A DNA stretch of 64,000 bases. It comes from Polychytrium aggregatum. Its lineage: Eukaryota > Chytridiomycota > Chytridiomycetes > Polychytriales. This document shows, in pieces, positions 1-10,410 of this stretch. The notes under the pieces were generated by a model. That model made no database searches. It was not told the DNA's origin and worked only from the letters and a program-made list of their open reading frames with translations. Position 1 is the stretch's first letter. The number at the start of each line of letters is the position of its first letter. Position numbers and translations under genes: made by a program. The stretch spans positions 124,001 to 188,000 of the forward strand of contig NW_026516206.1 of the NCBI RefSeq assembly GCF_025602895.1. Direction: 5' to 3'.

Positions 1-267
1 GTACCGCTTGAGTTTCCTCCCCGGATCGTCAAGGGCCCAGGCAGCTGTGTTCAAGCATCTGAATACACATCCGCTTTGCGCCATCGTCCTCTGCCATTCC
101 GTCGCGCTCTGAAGCAGATATGCGCGTAGATTCGGCTCTGCTGCTTCCAGGGCAAGGCGGGTGTCCTGATACATCATGTTCGGAACCAAACAGGCCTTTT
201 CTCTGGCATCAGGATCCTGAAGCTGTTTCGTTTCGGATACGTGGCATACATTGATGAGGTCGGCTCG
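1..267 (-). CDS. Unidentified partial open frame at left edge
   Basis: On the minus strand an 89-codon stretch from base 267 to base 1 has no stop and runs off the window. It carries the segment MMYQDTRLALEAAEPNLRAY. Its upstream end abuts an in-frame TAG that forms a possible acceptor (TATAG). About 85 bases further upstream a GTATGAG donor follows another open stretch (bases about 350-490, including HDFFAKELERSRREHGG). Splicing the two by those signals does not keep this frame, so the model is unresolved. No family was recognised. It could be the middle of a real gene or chance open sequence. Confidence 0.3.
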
Positions 268-513
268 CTATATTGGCATAGCATACGCAGCGGGGCAGTG
301 ACAGTGCTGCCATTTGATGCAGCGACACCTTCATTCAGAATCCACTCGCTCATACCAGAACTCGCTGGCTGCCCCGAGACCGCCATGTTCTCGGCGACTG
401 CGTTCTAGCTCCTTTGCAAAGAAGTCATGTGCACAGGCAACGGTATCAGGGGTTGTGGTTATTCCGACAGCAGAGACTCGGATTCAGATCGCGGGTCGGT
501 TCTGGTTGAGCCC

Positions 514-2052
514 TCATAGTGGGCAACCCATGCAGGGCCGTTTTGACACTGTGAGAAAGAAGATATCGGGGCAAAGTGTTGGCAAGGCAGGCTTCGCGGA
601 GATTATGTGGATTGCTTGCGAAGCGACGAGAGTATAGGACGAGTAGGACGAGTGGGGCGAATCAAGCGAACGATCAAGCGGCGTTGCCGCATATGCACTC
701 ACCATGTAGACGCCGAGCAGCCCCAGCAGCGACAGGAGCAGAAAGATGAGCCCATAGAGTCTTGTGTGGATTCCAAGTTCCCACAGATAACCGGTCAGGG
801 CCGGACTGATGGTCCTTAGACCCGCTGCACAGGTGCTCGCGAATCCGTGGGCAAGTCCCAGGTTGGAGCCCTTGGCGCCCTCGGTGATGAGCATGAATAC
901 GGACAGATAGGCCAGGGCCTCGCCGGTGCCAAGACAGGCCATGATGACGGACAGCGTCGGGAAGGACACCAGGCTCGAGAGCGAGGGCAGCCCCACGACC
1001 AGCAGAAGCGTCATCATGCCGATCATGCCGATTTGGTAGGTCCGATAGACGCCGACGATGCGGTGCAGTCGCGAAAACAAGAAGAATTGCACAACGAGCT
1101 TGGCGGCCGGCAGGATGGACATGAACGAGGCGGCGAGCTTGGGCGAGAGTCCCAGGCCGCCAGTCTTGGGCGAGGCCGAGAAGAAGAGCGACAGCGCCGT
1201 TGCATAGGACATGTTGCCAAAGGCGATGATGCAGTAGATTGAGATCGGGAAGAGCAGCCGCGGGGTCAGGAGTGACATGTATGGCGACGGCGACTGGGCG
1301 ACAAAGACCTTGCCGTCGCGGGGTTCGACTGCAGACATTTTCAAGATGGAGGGTTCACGGGTCGAAGACGACGATGATTTGCGGTTCTGTGGCTCGAACT
1401 CATCGGACGCCTTGGACGACTCGGGCTCAGGCTCGGGCTCAGGCTCGGGCTCGGAAGGGACGGGCTTGCGGGTCGGCGCGCCCGAGGGAATCTGGGTCCA
1501 GCCAAGGATGCTGACGAGAACCATGCCGACGCCGAGCATGCATGGGTAGTGAATCGGATGGGGATCGTTGGGATCCAACAGGTAGCCACCGATGAGTGGG
1601 CCGACGATGCCGGCCACGCCGTAGACGGTGCCGTACATGGCATATCCCCAGGCACGATCGGTCTCGTTGGTGAAGATCTCGCCGAGCATGCCCTTGGCGA
1701 CTGTGGAGCTGCCGCCAAAGAAGCCGGCCATGAACCGACACATCCAAGCTACCCAGAATGACGAGGTTGTGCCGATAGTGAAGGTGCAGATGCCGCAGAC
1801 GACGAGGCCGATAATCAGGACGGGCTTGCGGCCGTAGCGGTCCGAGACGCCGCCCCAGACGAGGTTCATGAAGAGCAGCGGGAAGTAGAATGCCGAGCCG
1901 AGCAGGCCAACATAGTATCCGATATCGGTGACAGAGTCTTTCATCATGGATCGCACCATGAAGGGATAGAGCGGGATAAGCATGGCTTCGAGAATGGCCT
2001 CGGGAACGATAGTGCCAAGCACGCAGAATGTCTGGAGAACCTCTCTGCGCAT
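514..2052 (-). CDS. MFS transporter (ZIFL/YCR023C-like)
   Basis: Uninterrupted 512-residue frame of the major facilitator superfamily, a proton-driven small-molecule transporter of plasma membrane or vacuole. The hallmark loop between helices 2 and 3 is present as WGGVSDRYGRKPVLIIG. About twelve hydrophobic segments fall in two halves, separated by an acidic and serine-rich loop with a run of Pro-Glu (PEPEPEPEPE). The pattern resembles fungal YCR023C and plant zinc-induced-facilitator-like proteins; the substrate cannot be read from sequence. The frame stays open upstream to base 2520, but that extension is Arg/Pro/Ser-rich low-complexity sequence. The Met at 2052 directly precedes helix 1 (MRREVLQTFCVLGTI) and is the preferred start. 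The tail after helix 12 is about 45 residues. The gene is divergent from the BAR-like gene at 2712. Confidence 0.85.
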   Translation of the reverse strand: MRREVLQTFCVLGTIVPEAILEAMLIPLYPFMVRSMMKDSVTDIGYYVGLLGSAFYFPLLFMNLVWGGVSDRYGRKPVLIIGLVVCGICTFTIGTTSSFWVAWMCRFMAGFFGGSSTVAKGMLGEIFTNETDRAWGYAMYGTVYGVAGIVGPLIGGYLLDPNDPHPIHYPCMLGVGMVLVSILGWTQIPSGAPTRKPVPSEPEPEPEPEPESSKASDEFEPQNRKSSSSSTREPSILKMSAVEPRDGKVFVAQSPSPYMSLLTPRLLFPISIYCIIAFGNMSYATALSLFFSASPKTGGLGLSPKLAASFMSILPAAKLVVQFFLFSRLHRIVGVYRTYQIGMIGMMTLLLVVGLPSLSSLVSFPTLSVIMACLGTGEALAYLSVFMLITEGAKGSNLGLAHGFASTCAAGLRTISPALTGYLWELGIHTRLYGLIFLLLSLLGLLGVYMVSAYAATPLDRSLDSPHSSYSSYTLVASQAIHIISAKPALPTLCPDIFFLTVSKRPCMGCPL

Positions 2053-2711
2053 CGTGGTGCGGCTGGGAAATGGGAGCTGGGAGAAGGGAGATGGGGAGAT
2101 GGGAGATGGGGAGATAGGAGCACGGACGAACAACAGCAGGGCTGGTGATAGGGACTGAGGGTTGATGGAGCTTAGGCGATGAGGACAAGGATGGTGGAAG
2201 AGAGCGACGGGGAAGGAAAGGAGCGATGCAAGACGGATGGACGACGAGGGCGAGAGGACGGGCCAGGGCACGGGACAGCGCCACCGATATCGATGCCGGG
2301 AGGGATGGGCTGTGGCGGCTGTGTGTTGTGTGCCGCCATTGTCCCTGTGCCCCGCTGTTCCCACTGTTCCCGCGCCACAGCAGAACAATGGCGAATCACA
2401 GATCTGCACAGGACGATACAGCGCACAACCCAACTGCACAAAGCAGCAATCCACACAGTGTGCCGAATGGCCCCGGTGCGACGGCGCCGCGGACAAGCGC
2501 GCCGACAGTCGCACACGCACCCGCGACAGCCCCCGCGCCCTCGCGCTCGCATGGCGTCGGGTCCTTTCCTTGTCGGCGTCGCTGGACTTGCCCTCAAAAG
2601 ACGGCCACTCGCTCTGTCCAGCCGCTCTTCTCCCATCTCATCGCTCGCTGTACCTTTTTTTTTGCCCTCCTCCCCCGCCTCCCATCCATCTGCCAGTTTG
2701 CTCGCTGCCCC
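2053..2711. promoter_or_regulatory. Shared divergent promoter region
   Basis: The 659 bases between the start codons of the MFS transporter (-) and the BAR-like gene (+). The part next to the BAR-like gene is pyrimidine-rich, with a T-run at about 2654-2662. The part next to the transporter has repeated gggagatggga motifs at about 2085-2115. No TATA box was recognised. Confidence 0.4.
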
Positions 2712-4743
2712 ATGAACCCAAGGCCGCCTCACAAAAAGATCACCAAGGCCGACATCTCGCCGCCGACCCCCATCGCCGTCAACCCGACTGCCTTCCGCGC
2801 CCTTGGCAAGACCCGCGACGACCACCCGCAGGTCCTGCCGCAGTCCGCATCCGACACCCAGCTGCATCTGCCGCCCCAGGGCAAGAAGGCGGGCGGCCTG
2901 CTGGCCGGCAAGGTCCACGTCTCGGCATCGGTCGTCGGCGGCCCCAACGACCCCAACCTGATCCCGCAGCCCCCACAGACCCTGCAGATGCGCAACTACG
3001 AAAGCTTTGTGCAGGCTTGCTCCGTCTTTCGGATCCAGATCGAGGCCATGAGCAAGGCCACCGAGACCTTTGTCCGTGCCCTCGAGGAGATTGCGTCGTT
3101 TGTCCAGCCAGGTACTGGTCTGTCTGGGTCGTGTACAGGCCTGCCACCTGTTGTTCCGGCGCTGTGTCGCTCCTGATGCTCGTTGCTCGATGTCGGCGGC
3201 GGGTACTCTGCACTATCGCACTGGCAGAGACCCAAACGAGCCCCTGCTGTCAGCCCAGATTGATCCAACGGATCGGCGCTGCCTCCCCCCCCCATGTCGA
3301 TCGACTGGACAAAGGCTCTGCGGCACCTTGCGGGACAAGCTCCCGATGAACCTGTCTCATCCGCACTCTCGCCACTGACCACCGACCACTGCGCCGCCTC
3401 CGCTCCATTATCAGGAACTGTCACGGATGAGTTCCTCCTTGGCGATCTCGAATTCCTTATCGACAGCACCACCCTCATTGCCAACTCGCATCAGATCTGG
3501 GTAAGATCTGGATTCAGTCTGGTCTGCGCTCTTCTTCCCTCCCGACTTGCGGCTGACAGCTCGTTGCGGTCGACCCCGGATCTGTCCATCACTCCGTCTC
3601 TCGCTCGCCCCTCTCCTCCCGCGTCCTTCTCTCTTCTCCCCTCCACTCTCTCGTTCTCTCTGAACAATAGGCCAACACAATCCAACAGGAAGTCGAGATT
3701 CCTCTGCAAGCCGATATCGAGAAACGCAAAGAGTCTGCCAAAGTGAGCCAACGGAGTTGTCGCACCGACCGTCTGCTGTCATTGCGAGGATTGCATGAAT
3801 GCGCTGCGTGCCCCGAAGGTGGCGAATGCGTTGTGCGTACCCACCCACATGCGCCTCTCCTGACAGCATTATTTTGCTCCGACATCCTGTGGCTGATGTT
3901 CCCGATGCAATGGCGCGCATGTTCGCAGAAAATACAAGACGAAAACAAAACCAAGCTCAAGGATCTCATGGAGTCACTCAACCGAGAAACAGACTCGTCG
4001 TACAAGCAAGGAAAGAAGAAGCAGCGTGACCTGACAAGCCTACAGAATGTAATGCTGCTGTTTGGCCGCTCTCGCACTCGCAGTCGGAGGAGGAGGATCA
4101 CTCTGTGCTGTCCAGGGGACACACACCCATCTGGCGCGCTGGCTCTGACAATCACACATGTATGGGTGGCGTATATCCTGTCAAAAGTCCATGAATGTTC
4201 GCATGGGTCTCGCCGAGGACATCAAGCAGCTCACAATCCAGAACCAGACCGTCCACGATAAGCTTGCACACGAGGGCATGTCCGTCGTGCTTGCCAAGTG
4301 CTCAAACGCCGTGAAAGCCGAGCTGGAAGTGTACGACACCATCAACGAGGGACTGCGAAAGGTATAGCTATGCCATGGGCCGCACGGCTGGACACAATAT
4401 GCATCCATCCATCCGACTGAGGACAGGCTCGGTGCGTGGCGATTATGGGCCGAGGTTTGACCCCTTGTTGTCGGCGTCGTTCCAACAGCTCGGCGCTTAC
4501 TCGGAAGGAGAGGCGCCGCTACCCGTTGGTGGTCGTATTCGGCGGCTGTCTCAGTACTCGATACGACATCAAAGTCCAATGGGTGTCTCCAAGGGTCCTC
4601 TCGCAATAGGAGCACATCCAAATCACGGCACAGGAAACATCAAAGGGAAGGTCTTGGCAGGTGTACCCGAGGAACCGAATTGGCTCGAGCAAGGCGACTT
4701 TGACATCGAGTACATCAAGCAAGCGCTACAACGACTCAACTGA
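2712..4743 (+). CDS. BAR/I-BAR-like membrane-shaping protein (Ivy1-like)
   Basis: Proposed exons are 2712-3111, 3415-3500, 3671-3742, 3929-4048, 4188-4361 and a terminal exon ending at 4743. The product, about 330 residues, has a proline-rich lead of about 90 residues. It then forms an all-helical region (YESFVQACSVFRIQIEAMSK, LANSHQ-type helices, charged coiled coil to residue about 280). Helix lengths and spacing fit a BAR-superfamily dimer; the nearest remembered relative is yeast Ivy1, a vacuolar I-BAR phospholipid-binding protein. Exons 1-5 join in phase. Exon 5 uses an AAAAG acceptor. The terminal acceptor is ambiguous: two frames stay open, one ending at 4743 (…EEPNWLEQGDFDIEY…) and one at 4945. 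A C9 run lies in intron 1. Family assignment is inference from helix pattern. Confidence 0.6.
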
Positions 4744-5876
4744 GGATTCGGTCGGTCTCGCCAGCGAACCTGTGACCCCTTCTCTGTGGCTCCCCGTCCC
4801 TCCAGAAGAATCACTTCCGCATCGCCACCTTCCTAATACTCGGCTGCCACACGGCTGCCGCTCCACAAGCTGCGGCACTCTGGATCCGACGCTCGCCCTG
4901 GCGCATGAGCGTTTGCGCTTCCCCATGACCAAACTCCATATATAGATGCCCTGCCCTGCCCTGCCTCTGCCCTGCCCTGCCTCTGCCCTCACCCCTGCTT
5001 CTTTCTGACGCCGCTCGTATTCTGCGGCATACTCGACCCACCGCGCTGCACACAGGTCGGTTCCTTCCCATCCTCCCTTTCTCCTCCTCGTTCGTCTCCT
5101 TCCCCGCCCAATATAGACTGTGCAGCAATGGACGCCTCTTCTATTTGCTTCCTCATAAGTCCTTCCTTCCCTCGGTTCATTTTCATTCGATTTTCCTATC
5201 TTTCACTTTCCTTTCTTGGTTTTTGTTGCCTGCGGTCGACTTTCATGCTCGGACGAGCGTGGCAAGACCTGGGCTCCCTCAGTGCCCTCTTGAATTCTGC
5301 CGACGGCTCTTGGACCGTATTTTGAAGGGGAAACAAACCTGGGCCAGGCTGCCTCCCCCTTTGATCGTTCTCTTTCGCTTCGGTCGCTCCTCCTCCTCCT
5401 CCTACAAAATGGCATCCACAATAAAAAAGGTTATTATTTGTCCAAACACCAAGGCCGTCATGCTTTGACTGTGCATGTCTTGGCGAGCTCGACAGCGGCG
5501 ACTGACGGTGCAACGCGACTGCATCTGGATGAGACTACATCTGGATGAGACGCTGATTCGTAGACATTGACCGCTTATCACAGCTTGCAATCTTGCCTTC
5601 TGGGTGCCCTGTTCACTTGTGGAATGACTGCACAAACGTCCGGCTCTGTTCCAGGAGATCGTAATCGGTAATTCCCATCCCCAAGGTAGTCCAAATCTCC
5701 TGAGGGTTCACAAAGTGGATCGTCAAGACCAACTCGGACCACATGCACATGCAAATGGAGATCCGCACGGGCCCTTCTTCTTCTTCCAAGCACTCTATAT
5801 TGAGCTCTGACGATACAGCCAAACACGTCCTTGGGATCGATTAGCGGTGGAGCAGTCGGCGATACTAACCCGCGAT
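4744..5876. other. Gene-poor interval, convergent 3' ends
   Basis: Lies between the ends of the BAR-like gene (+) and SKA1 (-). It has CT-rich tracts (about 4945-5230) and ccctgccctgcctctg repeats at 4949-4990. Only short frames without recognisable products are seen. A minus frame at 5613-5822 is open but not convincing. Confidence 0.5.
5420..5425 (+). terminator. Possible poly(A) signal AATAAA
   Basis: AATAAA followed by A- and T-rich sequence, about 680 bases after the stop of the BAR-like gene. It would imply a long 3' UTR, or a terminal exon that extends further than modelled. Confidence 0.3.
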
Positions 5877-7095
5877 TCAGATCAGCACCACATAGCGGGT
5901 GTGCCCTCCACCGCGGACCTCCTTGACGTAGCCCAAGTGTCGCAGGCTGGCCAGCAGACTCCGGCCCAACGGATCGAGCCGGAACCCGCACCCCGACCAG
6001 TTCTCACGCAGATCCTTCTCGGTCAGGAACACCTTGCCCTTGAGCTCCTCGGTCACCAGCTGTTTGTGCTCCCAGAATCGGTCTCGCTGCTCCTTTGTCA
6101 TTTGCCCCTGCGGAAGGCGCACCATGGTCTGCTTTTCGATGATGGCCTTATTGAATTCAGTGATGGCATCGTTGAGCTTGTCGCGGGTAAACCGATTCAC
6201 TGAGGGAATGTCGAGCGAGGAGACGATCGAGGCATGGGATGAGTCAACCGATAGGCGGCACCAGCGATAGTCGAGGAACCGGCACAAAATGGACATCGAT
6301 GGGCAACAGAATGCAGTGGAAAGTCCCACTCATGACAATATGCGCTGGGTCCTTGGGTGAGCTGCAGCTGAAAGCTGAGTCCATGAGGAGCTTCGCTTAG
6401 GGCTGCAGATTGATCCGGTGGTCCGATCTGGCTCCCTGGGCAGCGCAAGAAACTACAACAGCGATACGTACCGACGTATTTCGGTATTCCCTGGAACTGG
6501 AGATGAGGAGGATCGATGTGAGTTGGTGCTGATGCCATGATCGACGCTGCGATCTGATGGGCTGCAGGCGCCGTCTGGCGGCTCAGCTCACCTCGGCAAC
6601 GGTGATCGGCGGTAGCTGCGGCGGGCCCTTGCTGGTTTTTTTCACCGCTTGGGCGGATGATGCTTTGTCCTGGTCGGGTGAAGTGGGTTCGTCCTGGCCA
6701 GAGCTGGTTCCAGAGGGACCCATGTGGTCGATGGCAAAACGAAGCTGCGGTGCCGAAGCCATCCTGGGCAGGGTTGACCGGGCCGAGATCGTGGGAGCCG
6801 CCGGAGCCGCCGGCAGGTGTCGGGGCATGTTTGCGAGCATGTGTTCCAAAACCAGATTCTGATCGTCAAGCTCCTGGAGCATCCTGAGGCCCTCGGTCTG
6901 AAGCAGGCGCTTCTCCTCGGTGAGGAGCACGAAGGTGGCCTCGATGTTCTTCTCGAGCTCGGCCATCAGGAGCGAGAGCTGTGTCTGGGAGCTGCGGATC
7001 GAGCCGGTGGGCACCAGGGGCTCGGGTGTCCGCAGCAGCGAGAGCTGCTTGAGCTCGTTGATGCGGGTGCAGAAGGAGTTGAGGAGATCGTCCAT
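5877..7095 (-). CDS. SKA1: Spindle and kinetochore-associated protein 1 (SKA1)
   Basis: Exons 6592-7095, 6472-6496 and 5877-6199 join in phase to give 283 residues. SKA1 is part of the Ska complex, which couples kinetochores to microtubules. The N-terminal coiled coil starts MDDLLNSFCTRINELKQLSL, as in animal SKA1. A linker ends PPITVAE. The microtubule-binding winged-helix domain runs from FQGIPKYV through RFTRDKLNDAITEFNKAI to the family-ending VRGGGHTRYVV. The middle exon is only 25 bases (FQGIPKYV plus one base); without it the conserved FxGIPxY motif and the phase are lost. Human SKA1 is 255 residues. The Met at 7095 is chosen by homology, although the frame is open far upstream. The gene is divergent from the gene at 8430. 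Confidence 0.92.
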
Positions 7096-8012
7096 GGCCG
7101 ATGCGGGAGAGGGAGAGGGAGTGAAGCGCGGCGACTGGCCTCGGCCCTCCTGAAGTGTGCACCACACGACAACCCGCCAGAGCAGCTGAGAAGACCGCCC
7201 TTGCTCTCGGGATCTGTTGCCCACGGAAGGCGACTGACTGACTGACTGCTGTTTCAGCGGAGCGCACGAAGAGCGAACAGCCGGGCTGCATGGGACCATG
7301 TTGAATGCGACACCACCGGGAACGGCTGCGGCGGCCATCACAGTACAGCTACAGCAACAGCACAATGGGGTCGCTCCCAACCAGCGACGCCCGGCCTTGG
7401 GGGTCGTCGTCTCGCTTCGTCCGGCCAGCGTCACCCGTCGCGATCCCCGTTGCTGGTCCCGTTGCTGGAGGTGGCGAGAGGACGAACCAATCGTCCGGAT
7501 GGGCTTGAAAGTACTTTCGGCTGGGAGGCGCTGCACCAATCCGCCGTTGGGGGGGGGCTGCAAGAGTGTCCGGTGGGTGCAAATGTCAGACGGGCTGAGC
7601 CAGAGGGTCAGTCGGCCGGTGGGCATTCGGCTGGCCGGAAGGTCGCCCGACCGGAGGCAGCATCCGTCGCAGCAGGCCAGAGAGTCGCCCGCATGCTCGG
7701 CGATGGATGCTTGCGGGCCACGCTGCGTGCTGGGAAGCAGACCAGGCTGCTGGTTTGTCGAAGGATCCGAGTCTCCGACGATTTGAAAACGAACCACAGC
7801 CAGAAACAAGGGAGGCGATTGCGTCTTGGCGACTGCTCGCCCCACGGCATGCACAGGGCTGCTACGCTGGGCTGCTGCACTGGGGGGCGCTCGCGGACCA
7901 GCTGCATCCCGACAAAGAGCGACTGCAGCCTCGATGCCAAGGGCCGAAGCCGACTCGCAGCTTGAATCGCAGTGCTTGCGATTGGATGCTCTACTTAGAT
8001 GCTCTACTTGTA

Positions 8013-8051
8013 GTTGGATGCTTTATATGCAGTTGGATGCTTTATATGCAG
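8013..8051. repeat. 19-base direct repeat (2 copies)
   Basis: Two adjacent copies of gttggatgctttatatgca. Degenerate related copies (gatgctctactt) lie just upstream from 7984. Confidence 0.8.
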
Positions 8052-8073
8052 TTGCAGTCTAATAACCCACTTG

Positions 8074-8151
8074 CATTCCCAAGCACTCATTCTACATTCC
8101 CAAGCACTCGTCCTGCATTCCCAAGCACTCATTCTACATTCCCAAGCACTC
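8074..8151. repeat. 21-base minisatellite (about 3.7 copies)
   Basis: The core cattcccaagcactc is repeated at 8074, 8095, 8116 and 8137, separated by attcta or gtcctg. It lies 280-360 bases upstream of the ATG at 8430. Confidence 0.9.
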
Positions 8152-8429
8152 CATCCGAGCCACTGCCCCTCTTTCAAATCCACATCCCGAGAACCCATCG
8201 CACCATTCCACCGCACCTTTGCTGGCAGGATCATCGCTGCCGCGCGCGGAGGCGTGACTGGCTGCGGCCGCGTGGCTCCACTCGGCGGTGCCCAGGTGAC
8301 CTTGGCGACGTTCATGGCATATAAGCTGTCCGCTTGCCCCCCTCCTCAACCTTGCTCTGCGCTCCCCCCCTCGTCGCAACCTTGCCCTTCTTCGCCTCGT
8401 CTGCTTCTGCTCTATCGCAGCCTCCCTCC

Positions 8430-9029
8430 ATGTTCGCCGTCAAACCTCCATCCGAGCCGTGCCCCGAATGCAACGGCTCCGGCTATCTGCAGCACGGAGA
8501 ACTGCCCTGTCTCCGCTGTCCTGGCCCGTCGCTTTCCCACCACCTGCCCACGCCTGTCTCGCGCCGGTTCAGCACCTTCGAGCCTTCGCTGGTCTCGTTC
8601 CAGGCCAACTTTGTCCACTCCATAGACTCGCTACTGACGCTGCGGGACCGCCCCAGCTCCAACCCAGATTCCGATTCAGACTCGGACTCGGACTCGGATG
8701 ACTGGACACTTGCCCCGCCAGACGATCTCAACCCATCTCTGTTCCATGTCGCCGACCCTCCTCCGCCAAAGTCACTTGGCCGGCGGTCCTCCAAGGCCAT
8801 TGCGTCGTCCTCCCGTCGCCGCAAGCATGCTGACCGCTCCGTGCGGCTGCCACTCGATTCTCACCAGACTGCCCACTACTCGCCCAAGAAGCATCTCTCG
8901 GAGCCCATTCTGTCCCTTGCTTCGGCTTGGAGAGACGCTGGCTCGCTGCTGGGATCCCTAAGCTCCTCCCGCGCCAGCAACAGTCTTGGCGTCGAGGCCG
9001 TCGCCGGGACTTTCGAAAAGCCCAGCTAA
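8430..9029 (+). CDS. Hypothetical protein with CPxCxGxG zinc motif
   Basis: Single-exon frame of 199 residues. Near the N terminus (residues about 11-31) it has CPECNGSGYLQHGELPCLRC. This is one DnaJ-type CxxCxGxG half-site followed by a second CxxC, so one zinc ion could be bound. The rest is low-complexity: an Asp-Ser run (DSDSDSDSDSD, residues about 79-90), basic SRRRKH and serine-rich stretches. There is no J domain, signal peptide or membrane helix. It is preceded by pyrimidine-rich sequence, and the start is the first ATG after it. Downstream splicing cannot be excluded, because the first poly(A)-like signal is at 9868. Function unknown. Confidence 0.6.
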   Translation: MFAVKPPSEPCPECNGSGYLQHGELPCLRCPGPSLSHHLPTPVSRRFSTFEPSLVSFQANFVHSIDSLLTLRDRPSSNPDSDSDSDSDSDDWTLAPPDDLNPSLFHVADPPPPKSLGRRSSKAIASSSRRRKHADRSVRLPLDSHQTAHYSPKKHLSEPILSLASAWRDAGSLLGSLSSSRASNSLGVEAVAGTFEKPS

Positions 9030-9518
9030 GCCCGGACAGCAACCGTCGCCCAGTGCTTTTGCCACTCGCCATTCCCTTCTGCCCTGTTCCCGGTTCCGAT
9101 CGTTCACTGTGCTTTCAACGTCCCGTCAGCTCGTTTCGCCATCAACATCCGCCACTTCAAAGCAAAGTACCGGCATATCCCGGTCTCCAGCAACATAAGG
9201 CCCTACGCACACATCCACATGCCCACACAGTCGCTCGCCCTCGTGTTTCCCATTCGATCTCATGACCTCGATGCCTCAGCTCCGGCAAAGCCATTTCAGC
9301 AAGTGTCCGCTCACCGGTTGCAGTCCTGCTCGGCGCGGACGGTGCAAGTCGGTTGATTTGCACTGTCCGGAAGGCGCTTCGCCGATCATGCGGCTGTGTC
9401 GGTGTCCACCAGAGCGGCTGCACCCCCATGGCCTTCTGGAAGGTTCGAGAGTCTGCTGCGCGTCGCAGCATGCCCACAATCCACTTTGCCGCTGCCCAAG
9501 ATCCCGACTATCACTATC

Positions 9519-9560
9519 AATTCCCAATTCCCAATTCCCAATTCCCAATTCCCAATTCCC
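9519..9560. repeat. Six copies of aattccc
   Basis: A perfect 7-base tandem array. In plus-strand frames it would encode repeating IPNSQFP; on the minus strand, repeating GNWELGI. Confidence 0.95.
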
Positions 9561-9867
9561 ACGCCTTGCACTTCGTCGTTCGCTTCAACACTCCTCTGAT
9601 CCTCGTTCTCTTCACAACCCCCGTGGCACTGCTCCGTCGCATAGCATAGCGCACTGGCGTTCGCAGCCTCTCTCTGTTTCTTGTCCATCCTGTTTATATT
9701 CTCTTTCACTGCATCTCGTCGCTTTCCCTCTTCGCCGATCCCGCCGAGAACTCTCCACGCGTTTACTGTTCGATCCTTCTTTGATATGTGCTCCTTGTTT
9801 GCAGCGCTATGGTCTGAACCATCGTCCACATGCCGGCGCATTTGCACTCGATCCATTTTTGTGATGA

Positions 9868-9873
9868 AATAAA
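9868..9873 (+). terminator. Possible poly(A) signal AATAAA
   Basis: AATAAA in the gap after the 8430 gene. It is the first strong plus-strand signal downstream, 840 bases from that stop codon. Confidence 0.35.
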
Positions 9874-10410
9874 GATGACACGGATTATGAAATGAGATAT
9901 GCAGACCCGCCAAAGAGCAAACAACCATGGTTGCGAGCAGTGGTTGGTGGCCCGTGCATTGCTTTTCTCATGGCTCTGAATGTACCTTCCATTCAATGCT
10001 GCAATCCCGGCTGCATCTCAGCGTGGAATCGCGATGCCAATTCGGCGCGCAACATGATCACTCTGCGCAGGGCGATTGTGGGAACCCGGTGTCTTCACTC
10101 AGAGGCCGCCGAGACAATCCGTTTGATTTCATATGGCCTGTTGGACGCAGCCTGTCTCATACCTCGCTGCCGAACCCCAAGTTGGCTGCATCCCGCTTGA
10201 TCCTGAGGCAGGTTCGGCACTCTTTCGTTGGAGCACGCCATCCGTCCCCGCGTGGCTCGAGCCGCGGTTCCATCCGCGCGCCGCCTTGCCTTTTCTTTGC
10301 GAGATTCTGCTTTGCCCTGGCTCTGCCAAGATCCCTGACGCAGCCAACACCCGACGAGAAACCGCATCGGTCACTTCAACACCATGAGTCAGTATCCGCG
10401 AGTGCTGTGC

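Larger units (their letters stand above)
7096..8429. promoter_or_regulatory. Divergent promoter interval with tandem repeats
   Basis: Separates SKA1 (-) from the small plus-strand gene at 8430. It holds a G9 run at 7549-7557, a 19-base repeat near 8013-8051 and four 21-base repeats at 8074-8151. A CT-rich stretch lies just before 8430. The SKA1 frame continues open upstream to 7854 on the minus strand but without recognisable protein. Confidence 0.45.
9030..10410. other. Intergenic interval with 7-base repeat array
   Basis: 1.4 kb between two plus-strand genes. Several frames are open on both strands, but they are dominated by the aattccc array and CT-rich sequence and show no recognisable protein. 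A poly(A)-like AATAAA is at 9868-9873. Confidence 0.5.

Noticed and set aside
2053-2520. N-terminal extension of the MFS transporter
   Set aside because: Arg/Pro/Ser-rich sequence with no membrane or targeting pattern; Met 2052 precedes helix 1 as expected.
6583-7854. SKA1 frame extended 250 residues upstream
   Set aside because: The extension is low-complexity, and SKA1 proteins start at the MDDLLNSF-type motif, which follows a Met.
9386-9928. Minus frame with repeating GNWELGI
   Set aside because: Created by the six aattccc copies; no other protein signal.
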